Below, piece after piece: positions 10,784 to 21,590 of a DNA stretch of 64,000 bases; the stretch's first letter is position 1; the number at the start of each line of letters is the position of its first letter. This DNA is from Mesorhabditis belari (lineage: Eukaryota > Nematoda > Chromadorea > Rhabditida > Rhabditidae). The translations under genes were made by a program, and so were the position numbers. The DNA is taken from the NCBI GenBank assembly GCA_958450365.1, contig CAUEEP010000910.1:1-64000 (forward strand), given 5' to 3'. A model generated the notes under the pieces. It was given only the letters and a program-made list of their open reading frames with translations, was not told the origin of the DNA and did no database searches.

Positions 10784-12369
10784 ATGGGACGAACATCAGA
10801 AGCCAAAAAGTCTAGAAGTGGCAACTTGGAACATGGACGCCAAACCAATCAAAACAACATGCACGGATTACGAAGTGGGAAAGTTCATGCAAATCCTGTG
10901 GAATCAAAAGAAGAAAGCTCATCACGATCCGCAGACAATCAACAAAAAGAAAACGAATTCGACAGGAAAGCACATTTGAAAGGAGCACGGAAGGCAAGGA
11001 TTTTGAAAGATAATGAAAAGAAAAGAGCCGAGCAAAATCGTCAAAACGCCATCTATGTGGCAAAAGCAAAGCAAAACGATGATGATTCTGTTGCTTCAAC
11101 CTCACATATTCAAACCAAATCACCGACTCCTCCAACTCCAGAAGCTCTGCTCGGTATGAAAAAAAGTGCCAATCTATCAAATAAAGGACTATTAGCTGTA
11201 AACCATTTTCTTCAATCAAACCAAGGAGTAACCATTGGCTCACAACGAACTATCGAAAAGGCCAAGGAGACTCTGGACCAGTTTGTCAGATATGAAATAG
11301 TTCTCAATGAAGGAGTAAGATTGGAAGCTGTGTTGAAAGCTGTTGAAGAGCGGCGAAGAAGATTGGGTCTGCTGGATGAGCGAGGAAAACGGCTGATTTT
11401 TTCCCTCGATAAAGGGCACGGCCGAGTTATTTCAACTATTTCATTCCTAATCTGCGAAAAACCGTGCTCGTCTCGCAATTGTCTTCCATTACAAGCTTGG
11501 GAAGGTTCAGATTCTTACGACTCGCTGAAGGAAAAGGGAATTTGGAAAGACTTTGAAACTTTGGTGCAAGCCGGATATATGGTTTTTCTCGGTGGAGACC
11601 TATCTTTCTTGAACACCAACTTTGGTCTTTCCTGTGCGATGACATTTGGATGTTTATGGTGCAACAAGAGGTTTGACAAAAAACCATCCGCTGATAAGGA
11701 TTCAATTGATTTTCAACAATATGCTGATCGGAGTGACCCTTCGGTGGAAGCGATGATTTCAAAAGTAAAAGGTCTGCAGGCAAAAAAAGAAAATCTATTA
11801 AATATTTCTCGAAGTTTGGTAATTCCCCCAATACTTCATGCAAAAATCAAGATTGGAAACCAACTTTTTGAACAATTGGTGAAACTCGAAGGCTCCTCTC
11901 AGACTTTCCAAGATGTTTGTCGAAAATGCAAGTTGGATGTGGATCGGAAGAGTGATGGGATTATCTATGCTCGTTTCAACGGAAACGATATAAAGAATCT
12001 CTGTCGATCCTCAGTGATTTCTGATTTAGCAGTCGTTTCTTCCTCCCGTTCCTATCAAGTAGTCATTTCTGCATTACGTGAGTTCAACAAATGGTCTCAA
12101 ATGGCTTCAACCACTAAAAGTGTTCTTTCGGATAAAGAAATAAAAGACAAAGTGTACTGGTCCATGCTCTACTCTTACATCTTGGCCCATTTGTCCATGA
12201 GCATAAATTCATCGGAAATGCATCCGAAGAGGGCATTGAGGCAGTTCACAGCAAGCTAGAATCTGAATTTGCTCGAAACAAGACAGGACCACAACAAGAG
12301 CGACTAATGAACTCGCTTAAGTGGCTCGGTTATGTTGTTCTCCTCAATGATGATGGAAAGATTGTTTAA
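10784..12369 (+). pseudogene. Transposon-associated-type protein, one frameshift
   Basis: The start ATG follows acceptor AATTTGCAG. The N-terminal 120 residues are basic and low complexity. The C-terminal part has GHGRVIST, VFLGGDLSFL, a Cys pair CLWCNKRF, a further Cys pair CRKCKLD and SLVIPPILHAKIKIG. This GGD...FL...CxxC...lead-in is, from memory, reminiscent of large uncharacterised transposon-linked families in metazoans. The frame breaks near 12180; shifting by one, coding resumes with LGPFVHEHKFIG, continues through EEGIEAVHSKLE and ends at 12369. So the natural protein should be about 528 residues rather than stopping at 12259. A sequencing error cannot be excluded. Confidence 0.55.
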
Positions 12370-13106
12370 TGATCTTAATTTCCTCCTTTTGATTCTTTTT
12401 TTTGTCTAATTCATGCTTATAAATAGAATAAATTTTTTCTAGACTATACCAGATCTGCAAGTACCGCAGAACCAGAAAAAAACTGCATTCCAGATTATAA
12501 AATCGGAGAAAACTAATAAAAAGTCAAAGTTTTTGGTATATTCTTTCCGCCATGTTTAAACGCATAAAAATGCTTTCGAATGATATATAACACTTGATGA
12601 TTTGACACAAAAGAAAAATTTTACCAACATCAAAGGTGCGCGTGGGCCATATAACCGCGCACTTCTAAAAAACCTAGGTTTCAGAGCTCGCGTTTCCATT
12701 GACCAAAACACAAAATTAAAAAACAATTCCCAACCAACTTTTTGCGTAGAATTCAGAAATTTGCTTTTTGAGCCTAGTTTTTCAGCTAGATTTTCGTGAA
12801 AAAAATTATTTTGACTTTTCGGCGCCGAATATGGAAAAAATTTAGAATAGAATTCCAAAATAGAATTCCACAAAAACTCAATTCAGTATTCTGAAAGAGC
12901 GTGAAAAGAGCTATTGAATGACATATAACACTTTATGGTTCGATGAAATATGAAATTTCACTAACATCAAAGTCGCCGCCTTTAATTCTGAAATTTTGGA
13001 TAGACGGTTTCGGATTATTTTATTTTTTCCGTTCATTTTTGGGCCTAACTTAAAATTTGTAGTGTTCGGATTTTTGATTTAAAGACGATTATTTTTGTAA
13101 CCTATG
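12370..13106. other. Intergenic with an internal repeat
   Basis: No gene. Two diverged copies of a motif (ATATAACACTTGATGATTTG ... ACCAACATCAAAG at about 12583 and ATATAACACTTTATGGTTCG ... ACTAACATCAAAG at about 12925) lie 340 bases apart. Otherwise unremarkable AT-rich DNA. Confidence 0.5.
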
Positions 13107-13180
13107 TGCCGTCCCGCTCTTCGCCCAAGATTGGCATTTCATCGCTTTCTGTCCCCCTTCCGCTTTTGGCGTTTGTGAGT
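13107..13180 (+). pseudogene. SLC16-like transporter exon fragment
   Basis: Reads VPLFAQDWHFIAFCPP and is followed by a GTGAGTGA donor context, matching the 3' half of the exon at 46206-46351. A C-to-CC change disrupts the Phe-Ala junction. The 5' half is missing. It marks the duplication shared with 46-48 kb. Confidence 0.7.
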
Positions 13181-13336
13181 GATTGAAACACCCAAAAAAT
13201 CGTCTAAAATCGTGTAAAAAGAATTTTTAGTCTTGTGGGCAAGAAAAATCATTTATCATAACCATTCTGAATTTAAAACTGGCCCCAAGTTTAGTCGCAA
13301 GGTTTCCAAACATTTTGCAAAAAAAGCAAAGAATTT

Positions 13337-13415
13337 CGCAGCCAGCATGATTCGTACCTATGCCGGCTGAGCAAATTTGATTTCGAGTCAACTCCCCCGT
13401 TGACCTTGCGAAATC
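13337..13415 (-). pseudogene. tRNA-Ser(CGA)-like relic
   Basis: On the minus strand a D-arm-like GGTCAA, an anticodon region GACTCGAAATC (anticodon CGA), a variable arm and a T-arm-like GGTACGAATCATGC lead to GGCTGCG. The 5' acceptor half is absent and the T arm has substitutions. A better copy lies at 46515-46595. Confidence 0.55.
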
Positions 13416-14089
13416 GGGACTTTTCCGAACTTCTTTTTGGCTGGAATGGGAGATATGGGTCTAGATAGAAGTATTTTAACTTCGGTAGTAACTTGGAAAC
13501 GAACGTAGGTTTGAAAAAAATCAAAAGGTATTTTTTTAAATCCATAAGGGGAACCACAGGGATTGACTATTCTACCGTACTTCATTTCCCTTTTTCTATT
13601 ACCATTTTTGAGTAGTTGACGGGCCGGTAACGGTCGTTGGAGATTTTTCTGACAAAGTTTTCTCCTTTGACGCCTCTCCACCGTTCTAGCACTGGGAAAG
13701 TGAAGGGAAAAAACTTTTACACAAAATTTGATCGAATGCTTGAAACGAACTTTCAGCCTGTTTCAAACTTTAGGCACACTTTTGCTTATTTATCAGCACT
13801 GGTCGGATCGTCGATTTGGGGAAAATTGCATTTGAAAAAAAGAAATCCTAATCTTATTTTAAAAACACACATCTCTACAACCGCGCACATCTCTAAATGT
13901 TTTGCAAGTAAATGAAGAAACTACATTAGCTACACAGACTATGCCATGCACAGCACTATTTTTGCTCGTTAAAAATTGTAAAATCGCAGCTGAAGAGTTC
14001 AGCTTGATTAAAGATTAATATTAAAAAATTCAAAGATTTCCAAAAACTTTTCAATTTTTCTTTCATCCTATTGCTCACGGCACTCGAAA

Positions 14090-14290
14090 GCCTTCAAAAG
14101 GAAATGCATTTTTAAAACATTTTTCGAAAAGTGATTTCTCGACAAAATTCTCTCAGTTTTGGTGTGGCCTTAACGAATTTTTCTCGGATTTTGCCAGATT
14201 TCAATTTTTGATGCGTATTGGCACTTTCACAGCCAATTAGACTTCTAAAACGTACGGATAAACTCGCGATCGCTTTCTTTTCATTTCACA
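14090..14290. repeat. Segment shared with 32.5-32.9 and 47.3-47.7 kb
   Basis: Downstream flank of F-box-like copy C. The same sequence accompanies copies E and G, in the orientation expected from their strands. Confidence 0.6.
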
Positions 14291-14434
14291 AAAGATTTTA
14301 AGACTTTATTTTGAATAATTGAAAGGGCCATAAAAAGTGGCAGAAAAAACAATAATCTGTCAATTGAAAAAATGGAAACAATGATAGAAAGACACAAAAA
14401 TATACCATGAATCATCAGAGTGATTTTAATCATT

Positions 14435-15292
14435 TTAATAAACCGGCACGTAGAAGGCCAAGAAGCAATGAGAAAGTCTTTTTTTGCGCAGTTTCGTGTA
14501 CACGCAAATGCAGTCCTTAGTTGAATCAAAACGTCGACGGAACATTGAGCTTTCTTCCATGAAGAAATTAGAACCAAAAAAGCCAGGAGATCCAAAATTC
14601 CTCAGAAGATCATTAGCCTGTTTGAGAAGTCGAAGACGATTCTCTCCATCGATTCGTCGCATTCCTGAATATTGTGAGAGATCGATCGTGAAGTCATCTG
14701 AATTAAGGAAAATAACAGCCTCAGAGTTCTTGCTCGGGATTCCATTGGTGATGATCTGTTGAAAAATCCAATCAATCCAAATATAAATCAACATAGAAAC
14801 GTTTTTGATTTCAGACTTCAACAATACGTTGTAGTAAAAGCGTACTGAATCTTCAGAATCACATTCAAACTCAATCCTCTCGCAATCCTTGAGTTGAGGT
14901 CCCACCAGAAAATTCTCGATCCTATCTTTGATTACTTGATCATTGAAAGCAATGTGGCAGATTCGCAGTGCTGCTTTTTTCTTGATCGATGCGTGGAAAT
15001 TTGAAAAGAATCTCTCCAGGGCTTCTTTTGAATTTGAATCCCCAACCAGGAACAATCCATTCACCGACTTTAAATTCTTCAGAAGTGTATATTTCCCGTT
15101 GAATTGGTGAGTCTTCCAGAACGATGATTTCTCGGTGAAATCATAGAGCATCTCGATCTTCAAGTCATCGCAACATCGAATCTTCTTGACGAAAGAAAAG
15201 TGAAAAAAGGGATGACCGACATTGATTACCGACATTGCATTTGAAAACTTCTTGATCCAAACCTCCTCTCTTCTTGATGCAAATCCAAACAT
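14435..15292 (-). pseudogene. F-box-like family, copy C, N-terminus lost
   Basis: Open for 285 residues to FYVPVY, closest to copy E (shared REEVWI, KFSNA, QYSGMRRIDGENRLRLLKQ). The F-box-like first 75 residues are absent: similarity stops near 15295 at a repetitive ACATTAC junction. The internal Met used as the frame start is not the family start. It probably has no promoter of its own. Confidence 0.65.
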
Positions 15293-15667
15293 TACTTTAC
15301 ATTACAACATTACAAATCCAAAATTAACTTACTTGCTTTTTGCTGATTTGGGTCGTGCTAGTTGTCATTTATTTTCTTCCCGTTTTGTTGGTAGGCTTGA
15401 TTTTTTCGGGTGGTTTGCTTTTTTGTGGCTTTAGTTATTAAGGGAGCATTGCTGGTGCTTTAAAACAATTCTGGTGCAGTTGATACCCGGACATTTGGAG
15501 CCCATGGCACAAAAACAGTTATGGTAGAGTGTAGATCTACAAAAAAACATAGCTCAAAAACGCAATTTTCAGTTATTCCTTTTATCAAATTTATCAAAGG
15601 GTATCAAATTGGTGAGTATCAATAACAAACATTATGAATCTGTAACCCATCAAGTCCGTTTAGCACG

Positions 15668-16018
15668 ATGGTGGCTACATTATCAATTTTGGAAGACTTC
15701 AATTTTCATATTACGTCTACATACATCGAAATTCATCACGATCGCCAAATATTTCGGCTGAAACATGGTCGGCGTGGAAGGCGCGTTTACTCAACAAAGA
15801 AAAAATCGACAAAACTGACGGTCCATGGGATGAAGTTTCACGTAGAGTTTTTTGTTATTTCCCTGTGAATGGCATATATTTAGCATCGCATAAACAATCG
15901 GCGAAACAACAACTGGAGCCCGGGACAAGAAGTCGACCTCTACCTTGAGTTCGACGAGGCTCAGCGTTTTATCGAATTTGGAGTGGGATTGGGTGCTGAG
16001 GGTTATGCAGAGATATAG
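15668..16018 (+). CDS. Two-exon small protein, copy 1 (unknown family)
   Basis: Exons 15668-15841 and 15884-16018, intron 42 nt (GTAGAG...TTTAG). The product is 102 residues: MVATLSILED, then KHGRRGRRVYSTKKK, then after the junction NNNWSPGQEVDLYLEF and ending GAEGYAEI. The ATG lies four bases after acceptor CCGTTTAG. Two more copies (26515-26865 and 35741-36094, minus) keep the same exon-intron structure. Beta-rich and basic in the middle; I do not recognise the fold. The stop TAG is immediately followed by a GTAAGA donor. Confidence 0.5.
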
Positions 16019-16860
16019 GTAAGACTTTTATGGTCTATGAATGTAAGGTGTAAGTCTATGAATTCGGAACTCGGATTTAATTAGTCGAAAAACCAAAAAA
16101 TTTCCGGGGAGCTGGTCATATGGTTCCCCTTGAAAAGCCCAAAGAATTGCTACAAATGATCTACAATTGGGTGAATGGATTGGATTACAGTGCTCGATAC
16201 AGGAAAATTGACTGAAGATTGTAACTCTTATTGGCTGTTGGGTAGCTGAACCAAAGCTTTTTTAGAAATATTTCAGAGTTTTTTCTTTTTTAGAAATGTT
16301 TTAGGGTCTTTAACCGGGTAGACTCTAACACACGCTCAAACTACCGTAACCCTATTCATTCGTAACCTAAGCCTAAGCCGTAATCCGGCCTTGAGTTCGA
16401 TAATAAATCATAGGTTTGATTTTTAGAGATCTTTGTGTTTCATCTCTTGGTATAATAGCTAATGTTACGATTGTCTTTGCCATTGCAGTCCTACTGAGTA
16501 CAGTTACAGTGAAATTGAGGGGCTGAGTTACGGTAGCGCTAGCCACGCTTTAGAGCGCCAGTCCGAGTCGATGTTCGGAAAGAGTTTGCAAGTTATACTT
16601 TGTGCCCAAAATGGAAAATTACCTTTTCGGAGTACTCAAGCCTTCAAAATTCAGTCACCAGAAAGGAAGTATGTTTATTTCATTTCAGGTTTTGAGCACA
16701 AAGCACAAGTATAATTTGTTTACATAAAGCTTAATGTAAAGCGGCTTTGAAAGCAATTTTGATGCCCAATTTTTGTTGAAAAACTGTCCTAATCTGTTCC
16801 GCTTTCAAAATACTGTACATGATGCACATAAAAATAAACATCTCTCTTTCGAAAGTATCC
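16019..16860. other. Intergenic, no gene seen
   Basis: Only short unsupported frames. No recognised repeat apart from the start of the block that follows at 16867. Confidence 0.4.
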
Positions 16861-17052
16861 TCACAAAAAATAGACAATAAAATTTGTAACACCTAGTGGT
16901 GCAGAAGGGAAAAAACTGCCTTGTATTTGGTTTGACTTTTCGAAAAAGTGACGCGTAAATTTATCCAATGAGCACAAGTGACAAAGGTATTAGAAGAAGT
17001 TATTTTACCTTTCTACAAACATTTTACGTAACACAAAAAATAAAAGATAAAC

Positions 17053-17119
17053 CTTTGGAATGAATTTGTTGATATGGTGATCCTTTTGAGTATTCGTTGG
17101 GTCCATGCAGTTCCATCAC
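17053..17119 (-). other. Small exon VMELHGPNEY, copy 1
   Basis: Between acceptor TTTGCAG and donor GTTTATC the frame reads VMELHGPNEYSKGSPYQQ then IHSK. Identical-length copies lie at 26358-26424 and 35584-35650 on the minus strand, immediately downstream of the 102-103-residue ORF copies. Here it faces the other way, so copy 1 was rearranged. Probably the next exon of that gene. Confidence 0.45.
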
Positions 17120-17142
17120 CTGCAAACAAATATATGTAGTTA

Positions 17143-17270
17143 GATCTAACCGCAACACAGGAAAAAACTCACCGTCAACGATCATGTTTGCGACAAATCA
17201 CGCCGCCACCACCGATTTGTCGCAAACATGATCGTTGACGGTGAGTTTTTTCCTGTGTTGCGGTTAGATC
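17143..17270. repeat. Perfect 57-bp-arm palindrome
   Basis: Two 57-bp arms, beginning GATCTAACCGCAACACAGGA, flank a 14-base spacer (ACGCCGCCACCACC). By eye the arms are exact inverses. The left arm belongs to the block shared with 26.4 and 35.7 kb, the right arm to the flank of F-box-like copy D. Confidence 0.9.
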
Positions 17271-17597
17271 GGATGGTGATACGGATCCATCCATCCATAA
17301 CCACCTAAACTAAATTTTTTGAAATTTACATATTCTATTTGAACTCAATTTCTTCGTACTGCGCTCCAGCTTGAGTTCAAGACAGTTCAAGAAATATACC
17401 ATATTGGAACCGAATAAAAGTACGGATAAACTCGCGATCGCTTTCTTTTCATTTCACAAAAGATTTTAAAACTTTATTCTGGATAATTGAAAGGGCAACA
17501 AATTCTGGCAGAAAAAAAATACCAATAATCTGTCAATTGAAAAAATGGAAACAATGATAGAAAGCCACAAAATACAATGAATCATCAAAGAGTGATT

Positions 17598-18572
17598 TTA
17601 ATCGACCGGAACGTAGAAGGCCAAGAAGGCCCCAGAGCGATGTTGTTGCTCGTACACGCAGATGCAGTCCTTAGTTGAATCAAAACGTCGACGGAACATT
17701 GGGCTTCCTTCCATGAAGTAACCAGAATATCCAAAATTCCTCATAACGTCGTTCGCCTGTTCGAGAAGTCGAAGACGATCCTCTCCATCGACTCGTCGCA
17801 TTCCTGGATTTTCTGAGAGAGCGTTCGTGAAGGAACCTTTATATGCTTGAAGGAAAACAGCAGCCTCAGGGTTCTTGCTCGGGATTCCATTGGTGTTGAT
17901 CTGTTGAACAATCCAATCACTGCAACGATACACCGACATAAAAACGTTTTTGATTTCAGCCTTCAACAAGGCGTTGTAGCAAAAGCGAACTGAATCTTCA
18001 GAAAGAGAGAGAAAATGAATCATCTCGCAATCCTTGAGTTGAGGTGCCACCAGAAAATTCTCGATCAGATCTTCGATTACTCGATTCTGGAAACCATTGT
18101 GGCGGAAAGCGCAACAATTCAGTGTTGCTTCTTTCTTGATCGATGCGTGGAAATTTGAGAAAAACCTCTCCAGGCCTTCTTTTGAACTCCAATGCAACTC
18201 CAATCGATTCACCGACTTTAAATTCTTCAGAAGTGTATTTATCTCGTCGTTGAATTGATCATCCATCTGGATCCTGAAGTCATCGCACCTTCGAATCTTC
18301 TTGACGAAAGAAAAGCCACGATTGACATCGAAATACAATTCATCTGAATTTGAAAACTTCCTGATCCGATGCCAAAGGTTTACATCGAACAGAGAGACAT
18401 GCTCTCCAAAAACGATTGACGGATCCCTCACGAGCATCCCTTGGAACCCTTGATTCACCTTGGCCAACTCCACAACATCCCTTGGTTCCATTTGTTCCAA
18501 CGCTTCTAACTTCAAATCGAAACACAACTTCTCCACAGGAAATGACGTCAAATTCTTCATTTCGAACCGCAT
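17598..18572 (-). CDS. F-box-like family protein, copy D (intact)
   Basis: 324 residues, same length and start as copy A, and differing mainly near residues 75-100 and 225-250. The degenerate F-box is at residues 10-45. Flanking DNA on both sides matches copy A in inverted orientation. Copy D also has the membrane-helix segment upstream that copy A lacks inside this window. Likely a Skp1-type adaptor by family inference only. Confidence 0.6.
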   Translation of the reverse strand: MRFEMKNLTSFPVEKLCFDLKLEALEQMEPRDVVELAKVNQGFQGMLVRDPSIVFGEHVSLFDVNLWHRIRKFSNSDELYFDVNRGFSFVKKIRRCDDFRIQMDDQFNDEINTLLKNLKSVNRLELHWSSKEGLERFFSNFHASIKKEATLNCCAFRHNGFQNRVIEDLIENFLVAPQLKDCEMIHFLSLSEDSVRFCYNALLKAEIKNVFMSVYRCSDWIVQQINTNGIPSKNPEAAVFLQAYKGSFTNALSENPGMRRVDGEDRLRLLEQANDVMRNFGYSGYFMEGSPMFRRRFDSTKDCICVYEQQHRSGAFLAFYVPVD

Positions 18573-18724
18573 GACTCCTACCTGTAAATAAAAAGATTAG
18601 GCTTTGTTTTGACATAAAGAGGTGCTTTACGGATAACGGAAATGTTAGGAAATAGTGAAATTGGCTTGGGATAGCCAGGCCGTAAAAACCTACAAAGGTT
18701 AAAGCTTGAGAAAAGTCAATCAAT

Positions 18725-19420
18725 CAAGAAATCGACAACTGCTTCAAACAGTAACTTCATCATCGAACAATATTTTATAAATTTATTCCAAGTAACAACA
18801 ATAACGAGAAAAGCTAGCAATACATAACAAAAAGCTACAGGTACTAAGGCAGTTAGGGGAGCACTTGAAATCTGCTCAGGCGTGGTTTTTCTAGAGTAAA
18901 TGATGAGGCTGATCATGAAAAAAGCTCAATTTTAATGGAACATTTTCAATTGCCCTCAAATCTCTCAAAAGTAAAACCCACAAACACACAAAATTCACAT
19001 TCAATTGAAGCGGCTCCTCTCTACCCTGTGACTCTTTCGACTTCATCGGTGTAACGACCTTCCCAGGCTCTACCTCTGAGGTCTTTAGTGAAGCAAACTA
19101 AAAAAGTTAATTATAAATTCAAATCCAGTGAAATAAGCTCAAAAATTCCTCACCGATAAGCTATTAGAGTTGTCGTTGTTGAGCGACTAAACACAAACGC
19201 TGATGCGGTCCGTTTGTGGAGACAGCTGATGTAGAAACATTTAGCGCTTGTGATGACTTCAGCTGGCTAATGCTTTGTGTTGGATTTTCTTTATTGAAGC
19301 CATACGAGCCATACGATGAGAGCTGAAGTCGCGCAAAGCCTCCATTTTACCTAAAAATAAAGGGCAACGAAGCCATTCGTTCACTTGAAACTTAGATTTT
19401 CTTGTTTTCCAATAAAGCCT
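18725..19420 (-). other. Upstream part of duplicated unit (copy D)
   Basis: Minus-strand segments: MAFNAVV...KSKFQVNEWL near 19360-19486, NNDNSNSLS ending at a GTGAGG donor near 19150, an exon with EVEPGKVVTPMKSKES after TTTTTTAG near 19000-19100, and a segment at 18722-18916 with APLTALVPVAFCYVLLAFL and VIVVTWNKF. One strong hydrophobic helix close to the C-terminus suggests a tail-anchored protein. The MAALQ portion is deleted here. AATAAA follows the helix segment. Confidence 0.4.
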
Positions 19421-19489
19421 GCCAGTGCTACCTAGAGCATGTTTTATCCAAATAGAATGCATTACCACAGCATTAAAAGCCATCAACTG

Positions 19490-20960
19490 CCAAGATTCAA
19501 GCTATGATTCGAGCTAACTTTCAATCAACCCATTCAAAAACTGACGATTCATCTCGCTTTGAATTGCATCATCGCAGAATCGCTGCAATTTGTCCGAGTG
19601 CTTTCAGGGCAACTCGATACACTAAATTTAAAAGTTTAACCAATACACGCTTCAAACACTCAACTTTTCCAGGGCATTCTCTTCGGTGATGGATCATCGC
19701 TTCGCCGGTGAGGACTTCAAGAGAACATTGCAAGTACCGGTATTTGACCCTCACTAAATTTGAAAATTTAGTCGTTTCGCAATCTTTGACGGAGAGGGAC
19801 TAAAGTTAACAAAACAAAACGTATATTGCTTTTTGTTTCAATTCTTTTTGTCATTTACATTAATGGAAACACTCAAAACATCTTAAATAGATAATTTTAA
19901 AGCAAAGCTTTTAAGCAAATCTCCAAAAACCCACTCAAATGAGCCACCGCGATTTTATCCAAATAGAATGCCTTAGCACAGTATGAAAAGCCATCAACTG
20001 CCAAGATCCAAACTATGATTCGAGTTAACTTTTAATCAACCCATTCAAAAACTGACGCTTCATCTCGCTTTGAATTGCATCATCGCAGAATCGCTTCAAT
20101 TTGTCGAGTGCTTTCAGGGCAACTCGATAGACTAAATTTAAAAGTTTAACCAATAGATGCTTCAAACACTCAACTATTCCAGGTTCGGTGATGGATCATC
20201 GCGTCGCTGGTGAGGACTTCGAGAGAACATTGCAAGCACCGGCATTTGACCCTCACTAAATTTGAAAAGTTAGTCGTTTAGCAATCTTTGACGGAGAGGG
20301 ACTAAAGTTAACAAAACAAAACGTATATTGCTTTTTGTTTCGATCCTTTTTGTCATTTACATTAATGGAAACACTCCTTAAATAGATAATTTTAAAGCAA
20401 AGTTTTTACGCAAATCTAAAAAACCCACTCAAATGAGTCACCGCGATGTGTTCCTTCAAATGATGTGTATCGAGGTTGTCGAGGTGGCCAAAGGTGCATG
20501 TGTAACGCCAAGGTGCATGTGTAGAAGTCGCTTCCATACCTGGAAAAAAACATTTGAGAACTTTTCAACAAAATAAGTAATTCAAGCTGAAGACACAAGT
20601 AAATGGCCCAAAACTCATGAAAATGTTAAGAATTTGTTCAACTACAGCTTATCCGCGCTAAACTTTTCTTTAGACGGGGACTCCAGCTCAAGAACACACG
20701 TTTTCGAGCATTTTAAAGACAAATATCATGGCTGGTAGGTTGGTTGGTTCGATATAGGACATAGGTTGGTTCCCTCAAAAAAACTTGTCAACACGGAAAC
20801 CGATCTTTGGCTTGACTTCGAAAAGCTAGCCCATTGCATTCCCTTTTGCGCCTCTAGCTATTGACATCACCGTAAAGTTCCATGGCTTGCGCACAAATTG
20901 GACAAGCTCGCCCACGGTGAAGCAGCCTTAGATCGGTAAGCCAACCCTCAAAATGGTCAG
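19490..20960 (-). repeat. Duplicated unit, 5' half (copy D), internally duplicated
   Basis: The VECLKR-type segment and CGGAGAGGGACTAAAGTTAA landmark occur twice (about 19503-19960 and 20013-20460), a direct internal duplication of about 500 bp. The HHLKE-type segment follows at 20416-20520, and a degenerate zinc-ribbon region is near 20860-20950. Confidence 0.6.
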
Positions 20961-21590
20961 ATTTTAAAGCGTTTATTTGTAACAATTTTCCAAAGGCAAA
21001 ATTTTAAAATATTCAGCTTAGCAATTGAATATGGTTAAAGTTACTTTCCAATGTATAAATAGCAGACACTTCCTACAAAGAATAGTGAAAATCGTCATTT
21101 AATTAAATGAATAGCATTAAGCTGGCTTAATAAGGTACAGTCATGGACAAAAATCTTTTAACGTTGGTTGTCAGAAGTTTGTTTTTCGTATATCTTGGTC
21201 CAAATTCGACCAATTTGCAAACGGTTGAAAGACTTATTATCTTTAGTTTTAGCATTAGCAAAACGATGGATTCAAATTTTTTTCTAATACACCCATGCAC
21301 AAAAAAAATGTCACGTCGTTTTTACAAAACTTTACGCCTAAATTTGACCTACTAAACGTGTTCCAAATTCTATGCTGTCAAAAGGTTTTAGATAGCAAAA
21401 AGCTTCTACTTTCTTGTGAAAAAGTGTTCCAGTTCCAGCAATTTGTTTAAATTTTTATTTTTCAATAAATACCGGAAGAACACCAAAAACGGGTGCACAA
21501 AAAAAATGTCACATTTAACTTGAACCTGCTTTTTTTCCGTTTTACTTTTTTTTGATTGCATTCTTTTATGCTAATTTTTTTAATTTTAGA

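Noticed and set aside
11212..11843. Minus-strand frames under the 10.8-12.4 kb gene
   Set aside because: Antisense shadows with no splice or motif support.
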